Assembly (NCBI GenBank): GCA_021413885.1
Contig: JAIOPM010000013.1
Location: 170,372 to 234,371, forward strand
From: Planctomycetota bacterium
GTDB taxonomy: Bacteria > Planctomycetota > UBA1135 > GCA-002686595
Direction: 5' to 3'
DNA: 64,000 bases
Shown here: piece by piece, positions 25,075 through 32,178 of the stretch
How the letters are laid out: each line of letters opens with the position of its first letter
Numbering within the stretch: the first letter of the stretch is position 1
Translations under genes and position numbers: made by a program
The notes under the pieces: generated by a model
Databases searched by the model: none
Seen by the model: the letters and a program-made list of their open reading frames with translations, nothing else
What the model was told of the DNA's origin: nothing

Positions 25075-25123
25075 GTCGGTGGGCGGCGGGCGTAGGCTCG
25101 CGCCTTCCCCAAGGAATTCGCCC

Positions 25124-25477
25124 ATGACTCGTTTTCTTCTCGCACTGTCGGCGCTCGCGCTCGCGACGGCTTGCCATGCTTCGCACGGTTCGACGACGGC
25201 TTCGACCGAGCGTGTCTTCGTCGTCGAAGGTTGCGTCGCGCATCCCGGCGCGCAGACGTGGGACGCGGACACCACGGTCTTCGAAGCAGTGCGGCGCGCG
25301 GAGCCCGTGACGGCGGAGTGCGATCTGAGCCGCGTCACGCTCGTGCGCTACGGCTCGAACGCCGCCGACGCGTTGACGATCGACGTGCAACGCATGCTCG
25401 ACTCGGGCGACAGCACGCAGAACGCGTTGGTGCACGCGGGCGACGTGATCGTCGTGCCGGCGAAGTCGACGCGCTGA
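25124..25477 (+). CDS. Small SLBB-domain lipoprotein
   Basis: A 117-residue predicted lipoprotein (signal peptide with lipobox ATAC, Cys17). The mature part fits a single SLBB (soluble-ligand-binding beta-grasp) domain: F-V-V-E-G-C-V-A-H-P-G-A-Q, then T-V-F-E-A-V-R-R-A, and a closing H-A-G-D-V-I-V-V-P. SLBB domains occur in polysaccharide-export (Wza) proteins and bind sugars or cofactors; here the domain stands alone, without the Poly_export domain. ATG 25124 is supported by an AAGGAA Shine-Dalgarno. Convergent with the next gene, 4 bp apart. Confidence 0.8.
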   Translation: MTRFLLALSALALATACHASHGSTTASTERVFVVEGCVAHPGAQTWDADTTVFEAVRRAEPVTAECDLSRVTLVRYGSNAADALTIDVQRMLDSGDSTQNALVHAGDVIVVPAKSTR

Positions 25478-25481
25478 GCCC

Positions 25482-26909
25482 TCAGTCGCCCTTCGACTCT
25501 GCGTAGCCGAGAGCCTCGAGGCCCTTCGACGTCTCGGCGTCGGGCTCGACCTCGACGCCGTCGGCGACGACGTGCAGCGAGCGTTGGTACTCGCCGAACG
25601 CCGCGCCGAGGCGCGCGACGACTTCGGGATGCGCGGCGGCGACGTCGTGCTCCTCGCGCGGATCGGTGCGCGCGTCGTAGAGGCGCGGCGTCTGGTTCGC
25701 GTGCCACAGGAGCCGCCAGTTCGCGTCGGTGATCGCCCACTCGCTGACGTCCTTGCCTTCGCGGCGCGCGATGAAGGACTGGACCAACGTGCGTTCGCGC
25801 GGCAGCGCGAGCGGCGCGTCGAGCCGCAGCCCGCGCAAACCGGCGACCGCGCCGAGATCGAGCGCCGCGAGCAACGTCGGCACGACGTCGAGGTGATTGA
25901 CCGGCGCCTCGTTGCGCGCGAAGCCGCGCGCGTCGCGCGGCGCGTCGGTCGGAATGCCGTGCGGCGGACGAACGACCAACGGCACGTGCACTTCCTCGCG
26001 CTGCACGTTCTCGCCGTGGCAGAAGAACTGATCGTGCTCGCCAAGCGACTCGCCGTGGTCCGCGGTGAAAACGACGATCGCTTCGTCGAGTAGGCCGCGC
26101 GAGCGGAGCTCCTTCATCAAACGCCCGAACTCGGAGTCGAAGTACTTCACCTCCGCGTCGTAGCGATCGCGGTAGACGTCGGGCCGCGTTTCGCCGTCGA
26201 GTTGTTGGTACTGCGGGATCTGGTGCAGGCCGCGTTGCGTCGTGCCGATCGGCAGGTGTTCGTCGCTCTTCGGCGGCCGATCGAACTCGGCGGCGATCCG
26301 CTGCGGCGGAAGGTAGGGGCCGTGCGGATCCTGGTAGTGCACCCACAGGAAGAAACGTTGGTCGCGCGGGCGCGCGTCGAGCCACTCGAGCGCCGCGTTC
26401 GTCGTTGCGGTCGCGTCGCGCTCGTACGCGACACGGTTCTTCTCCTGCGCGGTCATGCGATCGTCGAAGTGATCGAAGCCTTGCGCGACGCCCGCGGGCT
26501 TGTCGGGCATGCGCCGCAGCAAACCGTTCGACACGCACGCCGCGGTCGCGAAGCCTTGCGCGTGCAAGCGTTCGGCCAGCGTCTCGACGCGAGGGTGCAT
26601 GCGCCGCGTGTTGCCGGGCGTGACGCCGATCTCTTCGGGCGCGCGGCCGGTCAGCAGGCTCGAGATCGCCGGCTGCGTCCACGGTGCGCACGAATACGCG
26701 TCGTCGAAGGTCCAGGCTTCGCGCGCGAAGGCTTCGAGCTCGGGACTGGTCGCGCGCTCGTAGCCGTAGAGCCCGAGCCGATCCGCGCGCAGCGTGTCGC
26801 ACGTGATCAGGATCGCGTGGGCGGCGTGCGACGCGTCGCGGCCGCCGCCGCAACCGCAACACGCGGCGAGCAACGCGAGCGCGAAGCGAAGCGTGCGCGC
26901 GGAGTGCAT
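25482..26909 (-). CDS. Alkaline-phosphatase-superfamily (sulfatase-fold) lipoprotein with Thr at the nucleophile position
   Basis: A 475-residue protein with lipobox LAAC (Cys17) and a sulfatase-type core. Metal ligands are in place: ITCDTLRADRLG (Asp38) and VFTADHGESLGEH (Asp284, His285). The nucleophile segment reads CAPWTQPAISSLLTGR; aligned on S-L-L-T-G the residue at the catalytic position is Thr78, not the Cys or Ser that becomes formylglycine. Phosphoethanolamine and phosphoglycerol transferases of this superfamily use Thr, so a transferase or phosphodiesterase role on an envelope glycan or lipid is at least as likely as sulfate ester hydrolysis. A TAGACT box lies 6 bp before the ATG. 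Divergent from the GT-C gene. Confidence 0.85.
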   Translation of the reverse strand: MHSARTLRFALALLAACCGCGGGRDASHAAHAILITCDTLRADRLGLYGYERATSPELEAFAREAWTFDDAYSCAPWTQPAISSLLTGRAPEEIGVTPGNTRRMHPRVETLAERLHAQGFATAACVSNGLLRRMPDKPAGVAQGFDHFDDRMTAQEKNRVAYERDATATTNAALEWLDARPRDQRFFLWVHYQDPHGPYLPPQRIAAEFDRPPKSDEHLPIGTTQRGLHQIPQYQQLDGETRPDVYRDRYDAEVKYFDSEFGRLMKELRSRGLLDEAIVVFTADHGESLGEHDQFFCHGENVQREEVHVPLVVRPPHGIPTDAPRDARGFARNEAPVNHLDVVPTLLAALDLGAVAGLRGLRLDAPLALPRERTLVQSFIARREGKDVSEWAITDANWRLLWHANQTPRLYDARTDPREEHDVAAAHPEVVARLGAAFGEYQRSLHVVADGVEVEPDAETSKGLEALGYAESKGD

Positions 26910-26915
26910 GCACCG

Positions 26916-26921
26916 AGTCTA
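26916..26921 (-). promoter_or_regulatory. TAGACT -10-like box, minus strand
   Basis: TAGACT on the minus strand (plus-strand AGTCTA) ends 6 bp before the ATG at 26909, the same geometry as at 24017-24022. Suggests a leaderless transcript for the sulfatase-fold gene. A TCGGAC 17 bp upstream is a poor -35. Confidence 0.4.
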
Positions 26922-26991
26922 CTCGGGTTCGCGTGCTCGTCCGAGTCGCGTCCTTGACGTGCGCCGCGCCGGGCGGGAAGGTAGTCGCCCG

Positions 26992-28293
26992 ATGCGCGAG
27001 CCGAGCGACGTCTCCGAGAGCTGCGCGACTTCGGCGAGCGTCGCGCCGTGCGGCGCCGATGGGGGAGTCGAGGCGGACCTTCCGCGGCTCGTCGCGTGGA
27101 TCGTGTGCCTCGTCTGCGTCGCGGGTTGGGGCGCGTACCTCGCGTCGACGCTCGGGACGATCGAGTACGAGGGGCTCGACGAAGCGCGCTACCTGCACTA
27201 CGCGACGCAGGTGTCGACACACGGACCGAGCGCCTTTCCCGGGCTGTTCACCGAGTACCTCGGTGATCCCGCCGCGCAGCGGGTCCCGAATCCGTTGCGC
27301 GTCCTCTACATCGTCGCGAGTGCGGGCTGGTGCGGGCTCTTCGGGGCGAGCTTCGCGTCGCTGTCGAGTCTGTCGCTCGCGTGTCATCTGTTGACGGTGC
27401 TCGTCACGTTCGCGGCGGCACGCAAGTACTTCGGCGAGGCGCGCGCTCTCGTGTTCGCGTGCACGCTCGCGCTGTCGCCGTTGCTGTCCGGGCTCGCGCG
27501 GCGGGCGTTGATGGATTCGTTCGCGACGCTGACGCTCGGGCTGGCGATCTGGAGCTTCCTCGCCTGGACACGGGACTTCGCGTCGCGACGGCGAGCGTTG
27601 CTCTTCGCTGCGACGCTGTTCGTCGCGCTGACGACCAAGGAGAACCACGTCCTCTTCGTGCCAGCGTTCGTCATCTTCCTCGTTTGGCTCGCGTTCGGTC
27701 GGCGCGAGCGCGTGCCGTGGCGCGTGGCGGCCGCGGCGTTCGGCGTCCCGTCGGTCCTCGCAGGTCTGGTGTTCGTTGGCGCCGCGGGCGGGTTCGAGCC
27801 GCTGGTGAGCATGCTGCGCGTGATCATCGCGTCGCCGGCGACCAACAAGTACGCGCAGCGCTTCGGCGACGGACCGTGGTACCGCTACATCATCGATTTC
27901 CTGATGCTCTCGCCGTGGATCACGCTCGCCAGCCTCGGTGCGGCGGGTGCGGTATTGCTCGGGCGGGCGCTGCGTGGTCGCGAAGCGTTGGAGTTCCTGG
28001 TGGTGCTCGTGGTCGTCGGCCTCGCGATGCTCGCGCTGTTCACCAAGAACGTGCGCTACCTTGCGTTCCTCGAGATCGCGTGGCGTGGCCTCGCCGCGGC
28101 GTTCCTGTTCGAGCTGTTCGGTCGCTTCGGCGCGCGCGCCGCGTTGTGGGGCGGGCTCGCGCTCGGGGCGGTCGCGTGCGCGGTCGATGCGGCGACGTTC
28201 CGCTTCCTCTTCCTTGCGAACGGGCTCTACGATCCGATCACCGCCGCGTTGCTCAGCCTGCGCGACATCGTTCAGCCCCCGCTCCGCAAGTGA
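26992..28293 (+). CDS. GT-C fold (PMT/ArnT-like) membrane glycosyltransferase
   Basis: A 433-residue polytopic membrane protein with about ten helices. After the first helix (residues 33-53) the first periplasmic loop has YEGLDEARYLHYA, the D-E diacid motif of GT-C glycosyltransferases of the PMT_2/ArnT group that use polyprenyl-phosphate sugars. A second motif, T-K-E-N-H, sits in the middle loop as in PMT family members. The gene overlaps the following GT2 gene by GTGA, a common pairing in which the GT2 makes the lipid-linked sugar donor. ATG 26992 leaves a soluble 32-residue Ser/Ala-rich N-terminus; acceptor unknown. Confidence 0.83.
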   Translation: MREPSDVSESCATSASVAPCGADGGVEADLPRLVAWIVCLVCVAGWGAYLASTLGTIEYEGLDEARYLHYATQVSTHGPSAFPGLFTEYLGDPAAQRVPNPLRVLYIVASAGWCGLFGASFASLSSLSLACHLLTVLVTFAAARKYFGEARALVFACTLALSPLLSGLARRALMDSFATLTLGLAIWSFLAWTRDFASRRRALLFAATLFVALTTKENHVLFVPAFVIFLVWLAFGRRERVPWRVAAAAFGVPSVLAGLVFVGAAGGFEPLVSMLRVIIASPATNKYAQRFGDGPWYRYIIDFLMLSPWITLASLGAAGAVLLGRALRGREALEFLVVLVVVGLAMLALFTKNVRYLAFLEIAWRGLAAAFLFELFGRFGARAALWGGLALGAVACAVDAATFRFLFLANGLYDPITAALLSLRDIVQPPLRK

Positions 28294-29075
28294 CCAAGTC
28301 CACGGAGCCGCGTCGCCCGCGCACGGCGCTCGTGATCCCGGCGCTCGACGAAGAGGCTGCGTTGCCGTTCGTGCTCGCCGAGTTGCCGAAAGGCCTCGTC
28401 GACGAGCTCGTCGTCGTCGACAACGGTTCGCGCGATCGCACGGCGGAATTCGCGCGCGCGGGCGGAGCTCGCGTGATCGTCGAGCCGCGCCGCGGTTACG
28501 GCAGCGCGTGTCTTGCCGGGCTCGCCGCCGTATTCGGCGAGCACGCCGATCCCGCCTCGCGCGTCGTGCCGCCGCTCGGCGACGACGATGTCGTCGCGTT
28601 CCTCGACGCGGACCATTCGGACTTCCCCGAGGATCTGGTCCGCGTGCTCGCGCCGATCCTCGCGGGCCGCGCCGACTTCGTGATCGGCTCGCGCGTGCTC
28701 GGCGGCGCGGACATGCGCGCGATGTTGCCGCAGGCGTGGTTCGGCAATCGCTTCGCGTGCGCGTTGATGCGCGTGTTCTTCGGCGCACACTACACCGACC
28801 TCGGTCCGTTCCGCGCGATCCGCGCGGGAGCGCTGCGTGCGCTCGGCATGCGCGACCGCGATTTCGGTTGGACGGTCGAGATGCAGCTCAAGGCGCACGT
28901 CGCGCGTTTGCGCATCGAGGAAGTCGCCGTGCGTTACCGTCCGCGGATCGGCGAGAGCAAGATCACCGGCACGCTGCTCGGCACGCTGCTCGCCGGCTAC
29001 AAGATCCTCGGTTGGATCCTGGCGTGGCGCGTGCGGCTCACTTTTTCTCGTCCGGGAAGCCCCAGGTCCCGCTGA
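28290..29075 (+). CDS. GT2-family glycosyltransferase (polyprenyl-phosphate type)
   Basis: A 261-residue GT-A enzyme. Motifs: TALVIPALDEEAALPFVL at the N-terminus (nucleotide binding), VVVDNGSRDRTAEFAR, AFLDADHSDFPEDL (DxD-like metal site) and DFVIGSRVLG. These are typical of dolichyl/undecaprenyl-phosphate mannose or glucose synthases and related enzymes. The G-W-T-V-E-M-Q-L-K-A motif with downstream R-I-G-E-S-K-I-T-G also fits that group. GTG start 28290 overlaps the GT-C gene stop, so the pair is coupled. The last 38 bp run over the convergent lipoprotein gene. Confidence 0.88.
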   Translation: MTKSTEPRRPRTALVIPALDEEAALPFVLAELPKGLVDELVVVDNGSRDRTAEFARAGGARVIVEPRRGYGSACLAGLAAVFGEHADPASRVVPPLGDDDVVAFLDADHSDFPEDLVRVLAPILAGRADFVIGSRVLGGADMRAMLPQAWFGNRFACALMRVFFGAHYTDLGPFRAIRAGALRALGMRDRDFGWTVEMQLKAHVARLRIEEVAVRYRPRIGESKITGTLLGTLLAGYKILGWILAWRVRLTFSRPGSPRSR

Positions 29076-29370
29076 TCTTCGTGTAGCGCACGCCGACGAT
29101 GTCGAGCAGCCAATCGAACCAGCCCAGGTAGGGCGTCGTGCGATTGACGTCGATGCGCAGGTTGGTGAGCCGCGAATCGGAAGCGTTCTCGCGCGCGATG
29201 TCCTTCGACGACTTCGGGATGTCGATCGAGAAGATCGTCACCGCCCAGCCCGTGGACTCGAACGTCCCCGAGGTCTCGGTCCGACGCTCGATGGAGAGGC
29301 TGCCGCAAGCGCCGAGCGAGAGCGCGAGCACGACCGACATGCACAGTCTGTGCAGAGGAGCCGAACGCAT
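29038..29370 (-). CDS. Small lipoprotein
   Basis: A 110-residue predicted lipoprotein: basic N-terminus, hydrophobic core and lipobox SLGAC (Cys22). The mature part is mostly beta by eye with a W-A-V-T-I-F-S-I-D-I-P-K-S strand, D-S-R-L-T-N-L-R-I and a C-terminal LGWFDWLLDIVGVRYTKI segment that resembles the small secreted proteins annotated next to outer-membrane assembly genes, but I do not recognise a family. Its 3' end overlaps the convergent glycosyltransferase gene by 38 bp. ATG 29370 gives a canonical lipoprotein signal. Confidence 0.75.
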   Translation of the reverse strand: MRSAPLHRLCMSVVLALSLGACGSLSIERRTETSGTFESTGWAVTIFSIDIPKSSKDIARENASDSRLTNLRIDVNRTTPYLGWFDWLLDIVGVRYTKISGTWGFPDEKK

Positions 29371-29560
29371 GGGCAAAACATAGCCGGTCGTCGCGCCTCG
29401 TGCCAGGAAGCCGCGACGCGAGTCCGCTCGCGCGTCGGAACGTCGACGGCGGCGTTGCTCGGCCTCCGAGCTTTGCGGAGAATGCGCGCCGTCCTCGCGC
29501 CTCGCCCGGCCGTTCCGACGCACGTTCGGCTCGCGACTGGCTCGTGGAACCGCTTCTCGA

Positions 29561-30919
29561 ATGGCGAGCGCATCCCACGACCCGACCCACGATCCGCGAC
29601 CGATGTCTTCCCGGGTCGTCCTGTGGTGCCTCGCGCTCTTCGTCGCGCTGCACTCCCTCGCGATCGTCGTCCAGTCCTTCGCGCCCCAGCGCGGAATCGA
29701 TTTCTATCACTACTGGGGCATTCCGGCGGCGCGCGAGCTCGCCGGCGCCGAGGAGCTCGGCACGCCGTACGCGAACGGTCCGCGCTACGCCGCGATCCTC
29801 AATCGCGCGGCGGATGCGTCGTCGGATCGTCACTTCCAACAGGCGAACGCCGAGCGTCGCTCGATCGACCCGACCGGCACGCCGTTCTTCTACCTGTGTT
29901 TCGCCGCGTTGCCGGACGACTTCACCACCGCGCACCTGTGGTTCCGCGCGGGGCAGTGGCTGTGTCTGTGGCTCGCGCTCTTCTGGTTCGCGTGTCAGGT
30001 TGGCATCGATCGGGCCGTCGCCGCCGTGCTCGCGGGCCTCGTGCCGGCGTTCCTGTATCCGTTCCATTCCGATTTGGCGGTCGGCAACGTCAACACGTAT
30101 CAGCTGCTCGCGTGCGTCGCGCTCGCGTGGCTCGCGACGACGATGGTTCGCGGTCGAAGCCTCGCGATCGGTTGCGTGCTCGCCGCCGGCCTCGTCGCGT
30201 TGGTGGTGTTCAAGCCCAACCTCGCGCCGGTTTCCGCGGCGTTGGCGCTCGTCGTCTGGACGGCGCTCGGAGTGAGGCGAGCGAGCCTCGCTTCGCTCGT
30301 CGGCCTCGGCGGCGGCGCTGTGTGCGTCGCGCTTTCCTGCGCGTACTTCGGCGGGTGGCGCGCGTGGAGCGAGTGGTACGCGTTCCTTCACGGACCGACC
30401 GGCTCGAAGGTCGCCGACTACGCGGTGACGGACGGGAATCACGCGCTCAGCGTCGTGCTCGTCGATCACGGCGGCAATCCGAACTACGCGTCGGATACGT
30501 ACCGGTTGTCGGTCGTCGTCGCCGTGCTGCTCGCGGTCTCGTGGATCGTCGCGGTGTTCGTCGGACGCCGCGGTCGGACGCTCGTCGCGCGTTGGCGCGA
30601 GGTCGGAACGGACGCGCAGCTCGTGCTCTGCAGCGCGCTCGTGTTCACGCTCGCCGCGTCGCCGTTGGTCTGGGTCCACTACGGCGTCTTCGCGTTGCCG
30701 CCGATCGTGTGGTGCCTGCGGCCCGGCACCCACGCAGCGTTGCGGCGAACGTGCGGCGTCGTCGCGTTGGCGGCGTACGGGAGTTCGCTTGCGCCGCTGG
30801 TCGGACCGCTCGGTTACAAGCTGCTCGACTACGGACCGTACGTCGACGCGTTCGCGTGGGTTCCGTTGTGGCTCGTCGTGCTCGCCGAACTCGTTCGCCC
30901 GCGCGCCGCGGTCGAGTGA
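29561..30919 (+). CDS. GT87/DUF2029-like polytopic glycosyltransferase
   Basis: A 452-residue membrane protein with about ten helices. The first extracytoplasmic loop has RGIDFYHYWGIPAARELA, with the Asp (F-x-V/D-F-x-x-Y-x-x) expected of GT-C alpha-mannosyltransferase-like DUF2029 proteins, and the segment F-K-P-N-L-A-P in the middle is also family-typical. The enzymes transfer sugars from polyprenyl donors to envelope glycans. ATG 29561 or ATG 29603 (just before the first helix) could be the start; the longer one is listed. Followed after 6 bp by a stem-loop and then the GHMP kinase gene. Confidence 0.8.
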   Translation: MASASHDPTHDPRPMSSRVVLWCLALFVALHSLAIVVQSFAPQRGIDFYHYWGIPAARELAGAEELGTPYANGPRYAAILNRAADASSDRHFQQANAERRSIDPTGTPFFYLCFAALPDDFTTAHLWFRAGQWLCLWLALFWFACQVGIDRAVAAVLAGLVPAFLYPFHSDLAVGNVNTYQLLACVALAWLATTMVRGRSLAIGCVLAAGLVALVVFKPNLAPVSAALALVVWTALGVRRASLASLVGLGGGAVCVALSCAYFGGWRAWSEWYAFLHGPTGSKVADYAVTDGNHALSVVLVDHGGNPNYASDTYRLSVVVAVLLAVSWIVAVFVGRRGRTLVARWREVGTDAQLVLCSALVFTLAASPLVWVHYGVFALPPIVWCLRPGTHAALRRTCGVVALAAYGSSLAPLVGPLGYKLLDYGPYVDAFAWVPLWLVVLAELVRPRAAVE

Positions 30920-30925
30920 GCCGAC

Positions 30926-30948
30926 CTCGACCCTTCGCGCGGGTCGAG
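30926..30948 (+). terminator. Perfect 8-bp stem-loop between glycosyltransferase and sugar kinase genes
   Basis: CTCGACCC (30926-30933) and GGGTCGAG (30941-30948) pair perfectly around TTCGCGC. The 3' arm ends just before a TATGCT box (30949-30954) and the GTG start at 30960. It may end the upstream message or act as an operator for the kinase promoter; no U-tract. Confidence 0.45.
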
Positions 30949-30959
30949 TATGCTGCCGT

Positions 30960-32168
30960 GTGGTGAAGCCGATCCCGGAGTCGACGCAGGAGGCCGAGCT
31001 CGAGCGTTTGCTCGCTCGTCACGCGGACGACTTCGAGGCCGCGTTCGGCGCCGGCGGTCGGATCCGCCGCTTTTTCGCGCCCGGCCGCGTCAACTTGATG
31101 GGCGCGCACCTCGACTACAACGGCGGTCCGGTGATGCCGATGGCGATCGACCGCGGCACGTTCATCGCGCTGCGGCCGCGCCGCGATCGGCTGCTGGTGA
31201 TGCGCTCGACGTCGGAGCCCGGCGAGTTCCGATTCGACCTCGACGCCGTGCCGCGCGCCGCGACGCGCAACTGGGTCGACTATCCGTTGGGCGTCGCGCT
31301 CGAGTTGTTCCGCGAGAGCCCGCGCGCGATCGGAGCGGAGATCCTGTTCGGCGGCAACCTTCCGGTCGGTGCCGGGCTCTCGTCGTCGGCGTCGATCTGC
31401 GTCGGCACCGCGTTCGCGCTCGACCGCGCGTGGGGGCTCGAGCTCACGCCGTTCGCTCGCGTCGAAGCTGCGTTGCGCGCCGAGCGTCAGTTCGTCGGTG
31501 TGCATTGCGGGATCATGGATCCGTACGCCGTCGGGCTCGCGAAGCGCGGGCACTTGCTCTGGCTCGACTGCAAGGACGCGTCGATCGAGCACTTGCCCTT
31601 CGACCCGTCGGTGGTGCGCATCGCGGTCGCCGACAGCGGCGTGCGACGCGAGCTCGCGGAAGGCGCCTTCAACCAACGCGTCGCGGAAGCGCGCGGCGCG
31701 TTCGAGGCGTTGCGCGTCTTCGTGCCCGGCGCGACGCACTTGCGCGATGTCTCGAGCGCTGTCTTCGAACGACACGCCGACGCGCTCGATCCGTTGCTGC
31801 GCTCACGCGCGCGTCACGTCGTGTACGAGGTCGAACGGACGTTCGCGGCGCGGGCGTCGTTGCTGCGCGGCGACGTCGCAGCCTTCGGTCGTTCGATGTT
31901 CGCGACGCACGCGTCGCTGCGCGATCACTATCAGGTCTCCGTACCGGAACTCGATTGCTTGGTCGACGCGGCCGAGCTTGAGACCGGCGTCCTCGGCGCG
32001 CGCCTCACAGGTGCGGGTTTCGGCGGCTGCGTCGTGATGCTGTTGCGCGCCGGCGCGGAGCGCGAGGTCGTCGCGCGGGTCTCGACGGCTTTCGAGCGCG
32101 TCTTCAAGCGGCGCGCGCGGATCGAGGTCTTCGCAGGAGACCCCGGTCCGCGCGAGTTCGCGGTCTGA
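30960..32168 (+). CDS. Galactokinase-like GHMP sugar kinase
   Basis: A 402-residue GHMP-superfamily kinase. Motif 1: PGRVNLMGAHLDYNGG (residues 41-56); motif 2: PVGAGLSSSASICVG, the ATP-binding loop; catalytic Asp in CGIMDPYAVG (Asp187); motif 3: LTGAGFGGCVVML near the C-terminus. These match galactokinases closely in order and spacing. However galactokinases have G-E-H-x-D-Y in motif 1 and here the Glu is Ala49, one of the residues that contacts galactose, so the substrate may be another sugar. The start is one of two consecutive GTG codons (30960, 30963) 5 bp after a TATGCT box. Convergent with the next gene, 10 bp apart. Confidence 0.85.
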   Translation: MVKPIPESTQEAELERLLARHADDFEAAFGAGGRIRRFFAPGRVNLMGAHLDYNGGPVMPMAIDRGTFIALRPRRDRLLVMRSTSEPGEFRFDLDAVPRAATRNWVDYPLGVALELFRESPRAIGAEILFGGNLPVGAGLSSSASICVGTAFALDRAWGLELTPFARVEAALRAERQFVGVHCGIMDPYAVGLAKRGHLLWLDCKDASIEHLPFDPSVVRIAVADSGVRRELAEGAFNQRVAEARGAFEALRVFVPGATHLRDVSSAVFERHADALDPLLRSRARHVVYEVERTFAARASLLRGDVAAFGRSMFATHASLRDHYQVSVPELDCLVDAAELETGVLGARLTGAGFGGCVVMLLRAGAEREVVARVSTAFERVFKRRARIEVFAGDPGPREFAV

Positions 32169-32178
32169 GCGCGTCGAG

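Noticed and set aside
25482..26909. Calling the gene a genuine formylglycine sulfatase
   Set aside because: The C-x-P-x-R signature is absent; the residue at the nucleophile position is Thr.
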